Shown here: in pieces, positions 35,988 to 44,479 of the stretch | Numbering within the stretch: position 1 is the first letter of the stretch | Layout: every line of letters begins with the position of its first letter | DNA from: Eubacterium sp. MSJ-33 | GTDB lineage: Bacteria; Bacillota; Clostridia; Lachnospirales; Lachnospiraceae | Direction: 5' to 3' | Length of the DNA stretch: 64,000 nt | Assembly: GCF_022174665.1 (NCBI RefSeq) | Contig: NZ_CP076562.1 | Coordinates: 2,844,240-2,908,239, forward strand | Made by a program: the position numbers and the translations under genes | The notes under the pieces: generated by a model | The model's database searches: none | What the model was told of the DNA's origin: nothing | What the model saw: the letters and a program-made list of their open reading frames with translations, nothing else

Positions 35988-37595
35988 ATGAAAATTAAAG
36001 ATTGGATTCACTTTTTCAGAATTGAGCTTCTGCTTTTTGCAGAGGCTCTTTTCTTATTCTGTGGATATATTGTGTGTTATTTTTTGGAGCTTCCGCTTTC
36101 CAGACAGACGTTTTATGTAGCTACTATTTTAGCAGCGGGAGCTTGGTTGATTGTTTTTATTCCGAATCTGATTGCATTTGTTTTCGGTCATAAAAGACAT
36201 TTTTGTTCTGTCTTTTCAAATATGTCTGGAACGGAGATGCAATCAAAGTATAGAACAAAAGCAATGCATCCACCTGTGGCAGAAGAGTTACTGCAGAAAC
36301 AGCCGGAGGGTATTATTTTTGGACGTGTTGGAATGCAGTATGTCAGAAAACCAATAGATCAGGACGGGCATGTATTTGTAATAGGTGGTTCCGGATCAGG
36401 TAAATCTTCCTGTGTTGTGATTCCTACATTATTAGCAAATAAACATACATCTGTGTTTGCAGTAGATATCAAGGGAGAATTACATAGCAAGGCGACGAAA
36501 AGAGGGGATCGAAATATAAAAGTATTTGATCCGGCAGACAGACATTCTTTTGGATACGATCCTTTTTACCGCATTTCGAAGTCCTCAACGAATCAGGAGA
36601 TCTATGAGACGATGCAGCTTGTAACCAATTCTTTGATTCCGCTTCCGGCTTCGGTGAAGGATCCGTTCTGGAAGCAGTCAGCACGGAATCTTCTGCTTGG
36701 ATTGTTGATTTACTTCTATAATCTCAATTTTGATAATCTGATTGATATAGTGGATCAGATCAAGGCGCGACCGATTCAGGAAACAATGAAAGAGGTTTTG
36801 GAACACAGCCCGCATGAGAGTATGGAGTATAAAATTCTTGTTCAGTTTAACAATATGGCGGATGTCACGATTTCCGGTATATTTATGGAGATGAATCTGC
36901 ATCTCAATATCTTCTGTATGGATGAAGATATTCGGTACGCCTTTCGAGACAATTATCTCCATCTCAGTCCGAAGGATCTGGAAGATGGAAAGAGTATTTA
37001 TCTTGCCATCCGTGAGGATAAACTGTCGGCATACTATGATGTATTGCAGTTGATTATCAATCAGTTCCTTTCACAGCTGGAAACTCGCCCGGAGGACAGT
37101 GACCGGATCGTATTTATTATCGACGAGCTGCCGCGTATTCTCTCCACCGGAAAGCTGGATAAGCTTATGGATGCAGTTCATACATTGAGGTCAAGGAAGG
37201 TAACACTTGTTTTGATCTCCCAGTCTGTGGAGGCTCTCACCTCCGCGTATTCTGAAAATGAAGTGGTAGATATAATCAGCAATTGTTCGTATGTGGAAGT
37301 ATTATCTGCTGCATCGAAAAAGACGCAGGAAATGATTGTGGCTTGGTGCGGAAAGTATAAGGAGAAGAAATCAACATGGAGTGGCGGAATTACTAAAAGA
37401 GAACATTATACGATGGAAGAAACGGACATTGTTCGGGCAGATGATCTTATGCGGCTGCAGCTGGCGGGGGATGCCATAGTAGTAACACCATATGGCTATT
37501 TCAGGGTAAAGAAAGTTCCGTATTATAAAGATGCCAAATTAAAGAAGCTTGAACAAGAGACAAAGGATTATAACGAATGTTTAGGAGGAAATTAG
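35988..37595 (+). CDS. VirD4/TraG-family coupling protein
   Basis: Type IV coupling ATPase that recruits the relaxase-DNA complex to a secretion channel, 535 aa. Two N-terminal helices (residues about 12-32 and 42-66) anchor it. Walker A GGSGSGKSS is at about 36384-36410; Walker B is VFIIDELPRI, followed by LVLISQSVEAL. The TraG/VirD4 GTDPADRHSFGYDPF-like stretch is present as DPADRHSFGYDPF. No other type IV secretion gene is nearby, which is usual for mobilizable elements that keep their own coupling protein. Confidence 0.93.
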   Translation: MKIKDWIHFFRIELLLFAEALFLFCGYIVCYFLELPLSRQTFYVATILAAGAWLIVFIPNLIAFVFGHKRHFCSVFSNMSGTEMQSKYRTKAMHPPVAEELLQKQPEGIIFGRVGMQYVRKPIDQDGHVFVIGGSGSGKSSCVVIPTLLANKHTSVFAVDIKGELHSKATKRGDRNIKVFDPADRHSFGYDPFYRISKSSTNQEIYETMQLVTNSLIPLPASVKDPFWKQSARNLLLGLLIYFYNLNFDNLIDIVDQIKARPIQETMKEVLEHSPHESMEYKILVQFNNMADVTISGIFMEMNLHLNIFCMDEDIRYAFRDNYLHLSPKDLEDGKSIYLAIREDKLSAYYDVLQLIINQFLSQLETRPEDSDRIVFIIDELPRILSTGKLDKLMDAVHTLRSRKVTLVLISQSVEALTSAYSENEVVDIISNCSYVEVLSAASKKTQEMIVAWCGKYKEKKSTWSGGITKREHYTMEETDIVRADDLMRLQLAGDAIVVTPYGYFRVKKVPYYKDAKLKKLEQETKDYNECLGGN

Positions 37596-37598
37596 TAT

Positions 37599-38522
37599 AT
37601 GAATTATGAAGTTTTTGTGGATCGTTTCAAGGAAAAGGTAAAGGAATATATGTATCCTTATAAGGTGACATTGGAAGAGACGGTTCTGAATAAGGTAAAT
37701 CAGCAGGTAAAGGGATTGACTGTTTCAGTAGAGGGATATCCGGTTGCACCGGTATTTCATCTGGAAGAGCTGTATAAGGAGAATCAGGACGGTCATACAG
37801 TTGCTGAGCTTGCATATAAGGCGTCGATTGATGCAAATGAGGTGATTAAGCATACACTGGAGCTTTGGGGCGAAAAGGAAGATATAACCCCAGACAATTT
37901 ATATGCTGCCGTTGTGAACACAGATAAAAACCGGGAGCTGCTGAAGCGGGTACCGCATAGGGAATATAAGGAGATGTCCGTCATTCCCAGATATCGAATA
38001 ACAAATAATACAAGCTTCCTTGTAAATAAGGATATCTGTAATCGGTTTTATATGACACAGGAAGAAGTGCTGGAAACGGCAATCCGTAATACACATGAGA
38101 TGGGTTACACAGTGGAACGTCTGGATGATGTATTGAAGGAGTGCATCGAAGGATTGAGTATGGAAGAAAACAGCTGCGCACATGTTGTGTCGAATATTTA
38201 TAGAACAAATGGAGCAGTTGCAATTCTTGACACCTCTTGGATGGAGCAGCATGCGGAAGCAATCGGTGGAAGCTTCTATATTATTCCATCAAGTATCCAT
38301 GAGCTTTTGACGATTCCAGAGAATGTACCATTATCTGTGTCAGATATTCAGACGATGGTAGAGATTGTGAATAGAACCTGCGTGGATGAGCGTGATTTCC
38401 TGTCTAATAATGTATATCATTATAACGCTAAGACAAAATCTGTATCACAGCTGACAGGAAAGACGAAGGAAGCCGTTGCTTCAAAAGTAACAAAGCAGGC
38501 GGCAAATGCCCGGAACAGATAG
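37599..38522 (+). CDS. DUF5688-like protein
   Basis: 307-aa soluble protein that resembles the DUF5688 family often found on conjugative elements of Lachnospiraceae. Recognisable segments are DRFKEKVKEYMYPYKVTLEE near the start and GGSFYIIPSSIHELLTIPEN near the end. No catalytic motif is seen. An AGGAGG site precedes ATG 37599, 3 bp after the coupling protein stop. Function unknown. Confidence 0.72.
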   Translation: MNYEVFVDRFKEKVKEYMYPYKVTLEETVLNKVNQQVKGLTVSVEGYPVAPVFHLEELYKENQDGHTVAELAYKASIDANEVIKHTLELWGEKEDITPDNLYAAVVNTDKNRELLKRVPHREYKEMSVIPRYRITNNTSFLVNKDICNRFYMTQEEVLETAIRNTHEMGYTVERLDDVLKECIEGLSMEENSCAHVVSNIYRTNGAVAILDTSWMEQHAEAIGGSFYIIPSSIHELLTIPENVPLSVSDIQTMVEIVNRTCVDERDFLSNNVYHYNAKTKSVSQLTGKTKEAVASKVTKQAANARNR

Positions 38523-38534
38523 GAGGAAATAAGT

Positions 38535-38663
38535 ATGCAGCAGGAAATTATGAAGACACAGATGAGAAAGTTATTAACTCTGTATTATGCAGGGGTAATT
38601 CGTATCAAAGAAGTAGAGGTTGTATTTGTGCCAAAAAAGAAGGCAGGTGAAGAACATGAATGA
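38535..38663 (+). CDS. Small protein (42 aa)
   Basis: ATG 38535 follows AGGAGG and encodes 42 residues beginning MQQEIMKTQMRKLLTLYYAG and ending KKKAGEEHE. Its stop overlaps the next gene's start region (38656). Good ribosome binding site and tight spacing support a real small gene. Function unknown. Confidence 0.6.
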   Translation: MQQEIMKTQMRKLLTLYYAGVIRIKEVEVVFVPKKKAGEEHE

Positions 38664-38880
38664 AGCAGATGAATTAAAGAGGATGCAGAAACTGCAGGAG
38701 CAGCATCGCGAACAACTCCGCAAGAAGCGCGAACGTATTGAGGAGCGGAAGAAACGGACACGTCGGCTGATCCAAAGAGGTGCGATGGCAGAAAGCTTTA
38801 TTGACGGCGCACCTGAGATGACGGATGATGAGTTTATGGATGCAATGAAACAGAGGTTGAATTGCTCTCAGCGTCCGTAG
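38656..38880 (+). CDS. DUF3847-like small basic protein
   Basis: 74-aa, strongly basic, helical protein: a charged coiled-coil half (LQEQHREQLRKKRERIEERK) then RRLIQRGAMAESFIDG, the segment shared with DUF3847 proteins found beside relaxase genes of mobilizable elements. It may assist the relaxosome (inference). It overlaps the 42-aa gene by 8 bp and is followed by a long hairpin. Confidence 0.7.
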   Translation: MNEADELKRMQKLQEQHREQLRKKRERIEERKKRTRRLIQRGAMAESFIDGAPEMTDDEFMDAMKQRLNCSQRP

Positions 38881-38893
38881 CTGCGGGAAGGGG

Positions 38894-38937
38894 TACAAAG
38901 CCGGCTCTAAATAGATAGAGCCGGATCTTGTATCCAC
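38894..38937. terminator. Long hairpin after the coupling-protein operon
   Basis: CCGGCTCT…AGAGCCGG with an outer GGTACAA…TTGTATCC pairing. There is no T-run, so it may be a terminator of another type, a processing site or part of an oriT. Confidence 0.5.
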
Positions 38938-38969
38938 CTGTGCATTCCGGCAGCCAGCCATCGGAGACG

Positions 38970-39050
38970 CCCTCGGCAGAGTCCTGCTGAAGGCAACCCT
39001 CGGTAGAGTCCGTCGGAAGACACCTGCGGTAGCAACCCTCGGTAGAGCGC
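38970..39050. repeat. GC-rich repeats CCCTCGGYAGAG
   Basis: CCCTCGGCAGAGTCC (38970), CCCTCGGTAGAGTCC (38997) and CCCTCGGTAGAGCGC (39036), with partial copies between. The stretch is far more GC-rich than its surroundings and shows no credible gene. Confidence 0.7.
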
Positions 39051-39197
39051 ACTGCCATATCTCTGATGTGGTGTATAAGTGCGCCATTCCTATAGTATAA
39101 TAGGATGAAAATACGAGGTTGAAAGGTTGCTTTTTAATAACGGGAATAGTAATATAAAAATACTAATAGTATATTGTAATAGGAAGAAGGGGTAGGT

Positions 39198-40871
39198 TTG
39201 ATTTATACAGATTCAGAATTAAAAAAGAAGATATATAAAATGATTGAGAATTTTGAGAGTGAAGTAGTTGAATTCAAAGAAGCTACAAGCAATTACTCTT
39301 TTAATGAGATTGGAAAATATTTTTCTGCATTAGGAAATGAGGCAAACATTAGGGGATTTAATGAAGCTTGGTTAATTTTTGGAGTTACAAATGATAAGCA
39401 GATCAAAGGAACTAATTATAGAAAAGATGGAAATCTGCAGTCATTGAAGAAGGAAATAACAAATGGAACAAACGAAAGACTTACTTTTTATGACATATAT
39501 TGTATAGAAATGGAAGAACATAGAATTGTTGCCTTCCAAATACCACCAGCAATACCGGGAATTGTAACGACATGGCAGGGGGCATCTTATGCGAGGGAGA
39601 ATGAATCGTTAGTACCGCTTCCTATGAATAAAATTGATCTGATACGTAGTCAGGTAGGAAGAGACTGGTCAAAGGAAATAGTTCCGGATGCAACAATGGA
39701 TGATTTAGATCCAGAAGCGGTTGCATACGCAAGAAAGATGTTCGTTAGAAGAGAAGAAAATAGAGACAGTGCATCTGGTATTATTGAGAAATTGTCAGAC
39801 ATAGAGGTTCTAAATAAAGCGGGATTAACATTTAAGGGACAAATTACAAGGACTGCATTATTATTGTTAGGAAAGAAGGAGTCTAGTTTCTATTTTGATG
39901 GATTCATACCAAGAATTACATGGACGTTGTATAATGCAGATAAATCGGTTAAGGCATATGAACACTTTGATATGCCATTATTATTAGCTGTTGATAAAGT
40001 ATATGGAAAAATTCGAAATGAAAAATATAGATATTTAGCGGGACAAACAACTTTGTTCCCAGAAGAAGTAGATCAATATAATCCTAATTTAGTCAAGGAG
40101 ATTATTAATAACTGTATAGCACATTCTGATTATCGATTACGAGGAAAGATAAATGTGGAGGAATACGAGGACAGGCTGGTATTTATTAATGAAGGCGCCT
40201 TTATTCCGGAAACAGTTGAACAAGCATTGGAACCCGGGTATAAACCACCTTATTACAGGAATGCATTTTTGTGTAATGCTATGGTTAACATGTACATGAT
40301 AGATACAAATTCAATGGGAATACCAATGATTTACGAGATACAGAAGGATAAATGTTTTCCGCTACCAACATTTGATTTGGATACGCCGAATAGAGTAATA
40401 GTAACGGTATATGGTAAAGTATTAGATTATAATTATACGCAGCTGCTTCATGCAAATGGAAATTTGAATCTAAAAACTGTATTTTTGCTTGATCAGGTAC
40501 AAAAGAAGAAGACTATTTCGAAAAGTGATTTTAGTCAACTTAAGTCAAGAAATTTAGTTGAGGGCAGATATCCGAATATATATGTTTCATATAAAATTGC
40601 TAAAGCTGTGGGCAACAAAGCAAAATATGTGCGTCAGAAAGGTCTGGATGAAGAAGTTTGCAAGCAACTTATTATTTCAACTTTGAGATTAGGATCTGCG
40701 AAAAAGGCAGATCTCTTTGCCGTTCTTAAGGAGGCGTTACCTGATGTACTTACGGAAGAACAGAAATCAAAAAAATTATCAAATTTGCTTCAAAAGATGA
40801 AAAAGGAAGGGATAATTGATGTAAAGGGAGTTGCCATAAATTCTGAATGGTATCTCTTGACTAAGGACTAA
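39198..40871 (+). CDS. AlbA_2-type putative DNA-binding/ATP-binding protein
   Basis: 557-aa protein of the Schlafen/AlbA_2 plus GHKL-ATPase type. The N-terminal AlbA_2-like domain has ESEVVEFKEATSNYSFNEIG and EAWLIFGVTND. The central GHKL-like ATPase has an N-box VKEIINNCIAHSDYRLRG and G-box-like VFINEGAFIP. The C-terminal region is a probable winged helix (KKEGIIDVKGVAINSEW). Such proteins are called regulators or RecG-like helicases and turn up in defence islands; this one's role is unknown. It starts at TTG 39198 after AAGAAGGGG. AT-richness suggests separate origin from the rest of the element. Confidence 0.75.
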   Translation: MIYTDSELKKKIYKMIENFESEVVEFKEATSNYSFNEIGKYFSALGNEANIRGFNEAWLIFGVTNDKQIKGTNYRKDGNLQSLKKEITNGTNERLTFYDIYCIEMEEHRIVAFQIPPAIPGIVTTWQGASYARENESLVPLPMNKIDLIRSQVGRDWSKEIVPDATMDDLDPEAVAYARKMFVRREENRDSASGIIEKLSDIEVLNKAGLTFKGQITRTALLLLGKKESSFYFDGFIPRITWTLYNADKSVKAYEHFDMPLLLAVDKVYGKIRNEKYRYLAGQTTLFPEEVDQYNPNLVKEIINNCIAHSDYRLRGKINVEEYEDRLVFINEGAFIPETVEQALEPGYKPPYYRNAFLCNAMVNMYMIDTNSMGIPMIYEIQKDKCFPLPTFDLDTPNRVIVTVYGKVLDYNYTQLLHANGNLNLKTVFLLDQVQKKKTISKSDFSQLKSRNLVEGRYPNIYVSYKIAKAVGNKAKYVRQKGLDEEVCKQLIISTLRLGSAKKADLFAVLKEALPDVLTEEQKSKKLSNLLQKMKKEGIIDVKGVAINSEWYLLTKD

Positions 40872-40885
40872 ATAGAAAAAAATTT

Positions 40886-40958
40886 AGTCAAGAATTAGTC
40901 AAGATTCAGTCAAGAATTAGTCAAGATTCAGTCAAGAATTAGTCAAGATTCAGTCAAG
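40886..40958. repeat. Perfect 22-bp tandem repeat just after the AlbA_2 gene
   Basis: The pair AGTCAAGAATT + AGTCAAGATTC occurs three times in a row, then a 7-bp partial copy. It begins 15 bp after the stop codon. Translated, it resembles the S-Q-D-S-V-K linker repeats seen inside some related proteins. Confidence 0.9.
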
Positions 40959-40959
40959 C

Positions 40960-40994
40960 AAAAAGGTAGAAAGAAAACTTTTCTACCTTTTTGT
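40960..40994. terminator. Intrinsic terminator (bidirectional)
   Basis: AAAAAGGTAGAAA (40960-40972) pairs with TTTTCTACCTTTTT (40979-40992), with A- and T-runs on both sides. Confidence 0.8.
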
Positions 40995-41038
40995 ATGTAT
41001 CCTTGATGGCATGCGATTGTAGCATTAGTGATAGCTAT

Positions 41039-41269
41039 TTATTCATGCTTAAAAAAGATATCTTCCAACGATACATCAAGTGTCTTGGCGATGATTAGAT
41101 AAGCATCGATGAACCGTGGAAGTTTGTCATCCCATTCGATTTTACTATAAAGGTTTTTGTTGATTCCTGTTGCTTTGATGAAGGCAGAGGCAGTTGCATA
41201 TCCCTTTTCTTTTCTTTTTAATCGAATAAATTCAGCGATTTCGGTTGGAGCTTTCTGTTTTCTTTCCAT
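41039..41269 (-). CDS. XRE-family helix-turn-helix regulator
   Basis: 76-aa single-domain DNA-binding protein. The helix-turn-helix covers TASAFIKATGINKNLYSKIE (residues about 26-45), and SLEDIF near the end is the usual XRE closing helix. AAGGAGG precedes ATG 41269. It lies on the minus strand with a second XRE gene upstream. Both probably control element genes. Confidence 0.85.
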   Translation of the reverse strand: MERKQKAPTEIAEFIRLKRKEKGYATASAFIKATGINKNLYSKIEWDDKLPRFIDAYLIIAKTLDVSLEDIFFKHE

Positions 41270-41323
41270 TTTAGGATCCTCCTTAAATTTTTTTCAAATA
41301 TATATGGGCAAAAATTAAGAAAT

Positions 41324-41363
41324 AAAAAACAGAGGTGATGTATCTTACATACCTCTGTTTTTT
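41324..41363. terminator. Bidirectional terminator between two XRE genes
   Basis: AAAAAACAGAGGT (41324-41336) and ACCTCTGTTTTTT (41351-41363) are fully complementary around a 14-nt loop. It would end transcription from 41608. Confidence 0.85.
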
Positions 41364-41395
41364 ATAAGTTGATCAAAAAATAATCAGCTAAAAAC

Positions 41396-41608
41396 TTAAA
41401 TAAGAAAAAGTTCATCGAGCGGAATATCCAAAGCTAAAGAAAGCTTGATATACATCTCTGTTGAGGGTGTTTTGTTCCCAGATTCAATAAAGTAGATATA
41501 TTCCGTAGTAGTATCACATTTCTCTGCAAGCGTCTTTTGCGTTAGATCTTTTGATTTTCGCACCTCTTTAATACGCTTTCCTAATTTTTCACGTAAGTCA
41601 CCATTCAT
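41396..41608 (-). CDS. XRE-family helix-turn-helix regulator
   Basis: 70-aa regulator. The DNA-binding domain LGKRIKEVRKSKDLTQKTLA, then TTEYIYFIESGNKTPSTEM, is a textbook XRE fold, ending IPLDELF. AAGGAGG precedes the ATG. It is divergent from the plus-strand genes starting at 41813 and is a candidate repressor of the mobilization operon. Confidence 0.88.
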   Translation of the reverse strand: MNGDLREKLGKRIKEVRKSKDLTQKTLAEKCDTTTEYIYFIESGNKTPSTEMYIKLSLALDIPLDELFLI

Positions 41609-41812
41609 AAATAATATCCTCCTTTATCTTTGTATGTGTGCAGAATTTAAGAAATAAAAAAACAGACAATTTAATACCTGATATGGGAAAAAACAATTGG
41701 AAGAATCCCGGTTCAGTAGGATTGAATCTTAGAGCAGATGTAGTAAAGTAAGATTAGCAGTTGCAAAGGGTTTCAAAGAAGATTAGATAGAGAAAGATAG
41801 GAGGAACAGGCT

Positions 41813-41998
41813 ATGAAAGAAGACCACGGAATCATCACCTATATGAAGGGTGAGCATGTACGTTGCCCGAAGGGTGGACGTGTCATGGATGTTGCATCGA
41901 ACAACCTGCGGATCAGCTTTGACATCCCGAGCAGTCGGGCAGAGAGCTTGAAGTGTCCGAAGTGTCGCGTTGGTTTCCACACAGTATACATCCATTAG
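41813..41998 (+). CDS. Small CxxC protein (61 aa)
   Basis: A 61-residue protein with cysteines in HVRCPKGGRVMDVA and SLKCPKCRVGFH, suggesting one zinc-binding knuckle plus a lone Cys. The family is not one I can name. ATAGGAGGAA precedes the ATG. It lies just before the first of the two leader elements and may be a small regulator. Confidence 0.65.
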   Translation: MKEDHGIITYMKGEHVRCPKGGRVMDVASNNLRISFDIPSSRAESLKCPKCRVGFHTVYIH

Positions 41999-42063
41999 AG
42001 ATGTACACTACAGAAGGAATGTTGCGGGTATTCGCGCCGGATAACTGTGAAATAATACAAAGT

Positions 42064-42157
42064 AAATAGAGTTACTACCGCGTGGATACACGATGTCATA
42101 CCGCCGGAGTTTAGTCAGTACGAATAAAGCTCGTACCGATTAAGCTCCGGTTTTTTT
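42064..42157 (+). promoter_or_regulatory. Leader element copy 1 with terminator, before the mobilization operon
   Basis: A conserved 5' part (AAATAGAGTTACTACCGCGTGGAT, then GTCATACCG) leads into a 20-bp terminator stem: 42104-42123 pairs with 42131-42150, then seven Ts. Copy 2 at 44307 keeps the outer CCGGAG…CTCCGG and the upstream box, but its inner stem bases differ while remaining paired. This covariation argues for a functional RNA, probably an attenuator. Confidence 0.7.
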
Positions 42158-42183
42158 GTTGAGAAGAATGGAGGATGAATAAA

Positions 42184-42501
42184 ATGGCAAACAATAGAAA
42201 CCTCGAAGAGGAGCTTAGAAGCAGCAGGATTGCAGATGAAGAGCTGAGAGAAACAGAACAGTATTCCAGCTATCTCAATTTGCTTGATACTTTCACGCAC
42301 AACGTGAAAGCGCAAATGGAGAAAAAGGGAATCTCATATAAGGAACTTGCCCGGAAGTCAGGGGTTTGTATAAGAAGCATCTTAAGGCTGATGAATGAAT
42401 CGCCGATGGATATTGGATTGCAGATGATTCAGAAAATCTGTGATGCACTGGATAGTGATGTTGGAGCCATGTGTGATATGAGAAAGAAGGATGATCGGTA
42501 A
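42184..42501 (+). CDS. XRE-family regulator of the mobilization operon
   Basis: 105-aa protein with a leader rich in Glu/Arg (NLEEELRSSRIADEELRET) and a helix-turn-helix (GISYKELARKSGVCIRSILR). ATG 42184 is chosen over 42175, which abuts the GGAGGA site. Its stop shares a base with the relaxase start (TAATG), so they are translationally coupled. It may act as an accessory oriT-binding protein or an autoregulator. Confidence 0.85.
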   Translation: MANNRNLEEELRSSRIADEELRETEQYSSYLNLLDTFTHNVKAQMEKKGISYKELARKSGVCIRSILRLMNESPMDIGLQMIQKICDALDSDVGAMCDMRKKDDR

Positions 42502-44090
42502 TGGCGATATATCATTGCAGCGTACAGGTTATATCAAGAAATCAAGGAAGGTCAGTGGTAGCTGCATCTGCGTACCGGTCCGGATCGAAGATGTACAACG
42601 AATATGATGGTACAACCTGTGATTACACGAAGAAAAGGTGGATTGAGTTCACAGATATAATGCTCCCGCCGAATGCTCCGGCTGAATATCAGGATAGAGA
42701 GAAATTATGGAATGCCGTAGAGAAGGCAGAAAAATCTTCCGACGCCCAGCTTGCCCGCGAGGTCGAGCTGGCACTGCCGGCAGAACTTGATATTCAACAG
42801 AATAAGAAGCTGGTGAAAGAATATGTACAACATGCATTCGTTGATGTAGGGATGTGCGCTGATATCGCAATTCACAACCCGCCCAAGATGAATGATTTGA
42901 AGCAGCCGATAGATGCAGATGGATATCCAGTGAAAAAAGCTTCAGATATGCTGTTTTACAATCCACATGCTCACATATTGTTGACTATGCGTCCGATCGA
43001 CGAAAAGGGAAGATGGCAGGCAAAAAGTGAGAAGGAGTATCTCTGCATGAGAGATGGAGAAGAAAAAGGATTCACAGCCGCAGAATTCAAGTGTGCGCAG
43101 ACACAAGGCTGGGAGAAGCAGTATAAATACTGTGTGTCGGATAATCCGAAGAATAAGATGTGGCTCACACCATCAGAGGCAGAGAAATGTAATATGGAAC
43201 GTGTCAATCGCAATCCCAAAGCAACAAGGTATGGTCGTAAGAATCCTGTTACAGAATATTGGAACCAGAAGGAACGCGTAGAAGAATGGCGCAAACAATG
43301 GGAGCAGACAGTCAATCGGACATTCGAGGTTTTGAAACAGGATATCAGGATTGATTCGAGATCGTTTGCAGAGCGGAACATAGAGCAGCTTCCAAGTATC
43401 CATATGGGGGTACATGTTACGAATATGGAACGAAGAGCGGATCGACTTTCCTTGGAAGGAAAAACTGACGAAGATAGAGAAATCACACACTCAGATATTG
43501 CAGAGCTTAACAACGAGATAAAAGAATACAATGGAATGTGGGTCAGGATGAAGGAACTGCAAGCGCGGATCGAGAATAAGATTCAGAGTATTTGCGAGCG
43601 CATAAGAGCGATCACGTACAAGATCGCGGATAATGTCCGAAGAATGGCTTCGCAACGGGCAACCGAGAAAAATGATAAGAGTCAGTTGGCAAACCGGATT
43701 GAACGCGTGCAAAGTGCAAAATTGCAAATCGCGGTGGAAAATGAACGATCGCGGAAGATTATATCAAGACTGCAGGATCAAAAGCGCGGTGCGAGGGTCC
43801 GGGGTGGGAAGATTGAAAGGCAGATCCGGCAGGAGCAGGAAAAGATCTCCAAGAGACAGGAATATTATGAAAATATACTTTCTCAATGCGGTTTTAAGTC
43901 AGAAGGCGAAATCGCCACCCTCTGTAAAAAAACTGTGGCACCTGTAGAAGATGTTTCGTTAACAAAGGAAACAGAAGTATTAAAGCGGGAGGCAGAAGAA
44001 CTGATGCATGTATTGCCGGTAGAGACACAACAGACTTTGAAACAGGACAACAATAAAGCTAAGGCAAAGCTGCAAGAGAAAAGTCGTTAA
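42501..44090 (+). CDS. MobA/MobL-family relaxase
   Basis: Nicks oriT and pilots the strand during mobilization, 529 aa. The N-terminal domain begins with MAIYHCSVQVISRNQGRSVV and ASAYRSG, a MobA/MobL signature. The metal-binding motif is NPHAHILL (about 42960-42983), with a further His contributed by AIHNPP. The C-terminal 250 aa are a charged coiled coil (RMKELQARIENKIQSICERI). No primase domain is fused. oriT should lie nearby but cannot be located with confidence. Confidence 0.92.
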   Translation: MAIYHCSVQVISRNQGRSVVAASAYRSGSKMYNEYDGTTCDYTKKRWIEFTDIMLPPNAPAEYQDREKLWNAVEKAEKSSDAQLAREVELALPAELDIQQNKKLVKEYVQHAFVDVGMCADIAIHNPPKMNDLKQPIDADGYPVKKASDMLFYNPHAHILLTMRPIDEKGRWQAKSEKEYLCMRDGEEKGFTAAEFKCAQTQGWEKQYKYCVSDNPKNKMWLTPSEAEKCNMERVNRNPKATRYGRKNPVTEYWNQKERVEEWRKQWEQTVNRTFEVLKQDIRIDSRSFAERNIEQLPSIHMGVHVTNMERRADRLSLEGKTDEDREITHSDIAELNNEIKEYNGMWVRMKELQARIENKIQSICERIRAITYKIADNVRRMASQRATEKNDKSQLANRIERVQSAKLQIAVENERSRKIISRLQDQKRGARVRGGKIERQIRQEQEKISKRQEYYENILSQCGFKSEGEIATLCKKTVAPVEDVSLTKETEVLKREAEELMHVLPVETQQTLKQDNNKAKAKLQEKSR

Positions 44091-44306
44091 GTATAGCGTG
44101 GTGTATAATGGTTATCTTATCATATTAGATATATGTATATATAACAGTAATATATCTTTATATTAGTAATATTTCTTTAAATTTTTTATATACAGTTTAT
44201 ATACTCTCGAACCAGTTAAAAATTTTGAAAAAATTTGAAAAAAATTCAAAAAAGTGCAATGTATTGCATAGGGGGTATGTTATAATACATACATAAGATG
44301 AAAAAC
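44091..44306. other. Very AT-rich leader of the replication operon
   Basis: No gene. TATATA-rich runs (44130-44200) and a TATAAT at about 44281-44286 are candidates for promoter or melting sequences. The 11-mer TATTGCATAGG here (about 44263) also occurs at about 35394, upstream of the coupling-protein operon. Confidence 0.45.
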
Positions 44307-44388
44307 AAATAAAGTTGCTACCGAGTGGATGAGGTCATACCGCCGGAGTTTAGCTCATGAGAGATCATGAACTAAGCTCCGGCTTTTT
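44307..44388 (+). promoter_or_regulatory. Leader element copy 2 with terminator, before the replication operon
   Basis: AAATAAAGTTGCTACCGAGTGGAT, then GAGGTCATACCG, matches copy 1 at 42064. The terminator stem 44343-44360 pairs with 44365-44382 (18 bp with G-U pairs), followed by CTTTTT. The inner stem (CTCATGA/TCATGAAC) differs from copy 1 but still pairs. Confidence 0.7.
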
Positions 44389-44479
44389 GTTTATCAGCGT
44401 GCATCTGTCTATGAATGCAGTTCCATGTATTTGTAGACAGGCGCATGCGCCTAGATATAAGGAAAGGAGAGACACAATC

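Noticed and set aside
38674..39087. Minus-strand frame with repeated Leu-Pro-Arg motifs
   Set aside because: It arises from the GC-rich direct repeats and has no start signal.
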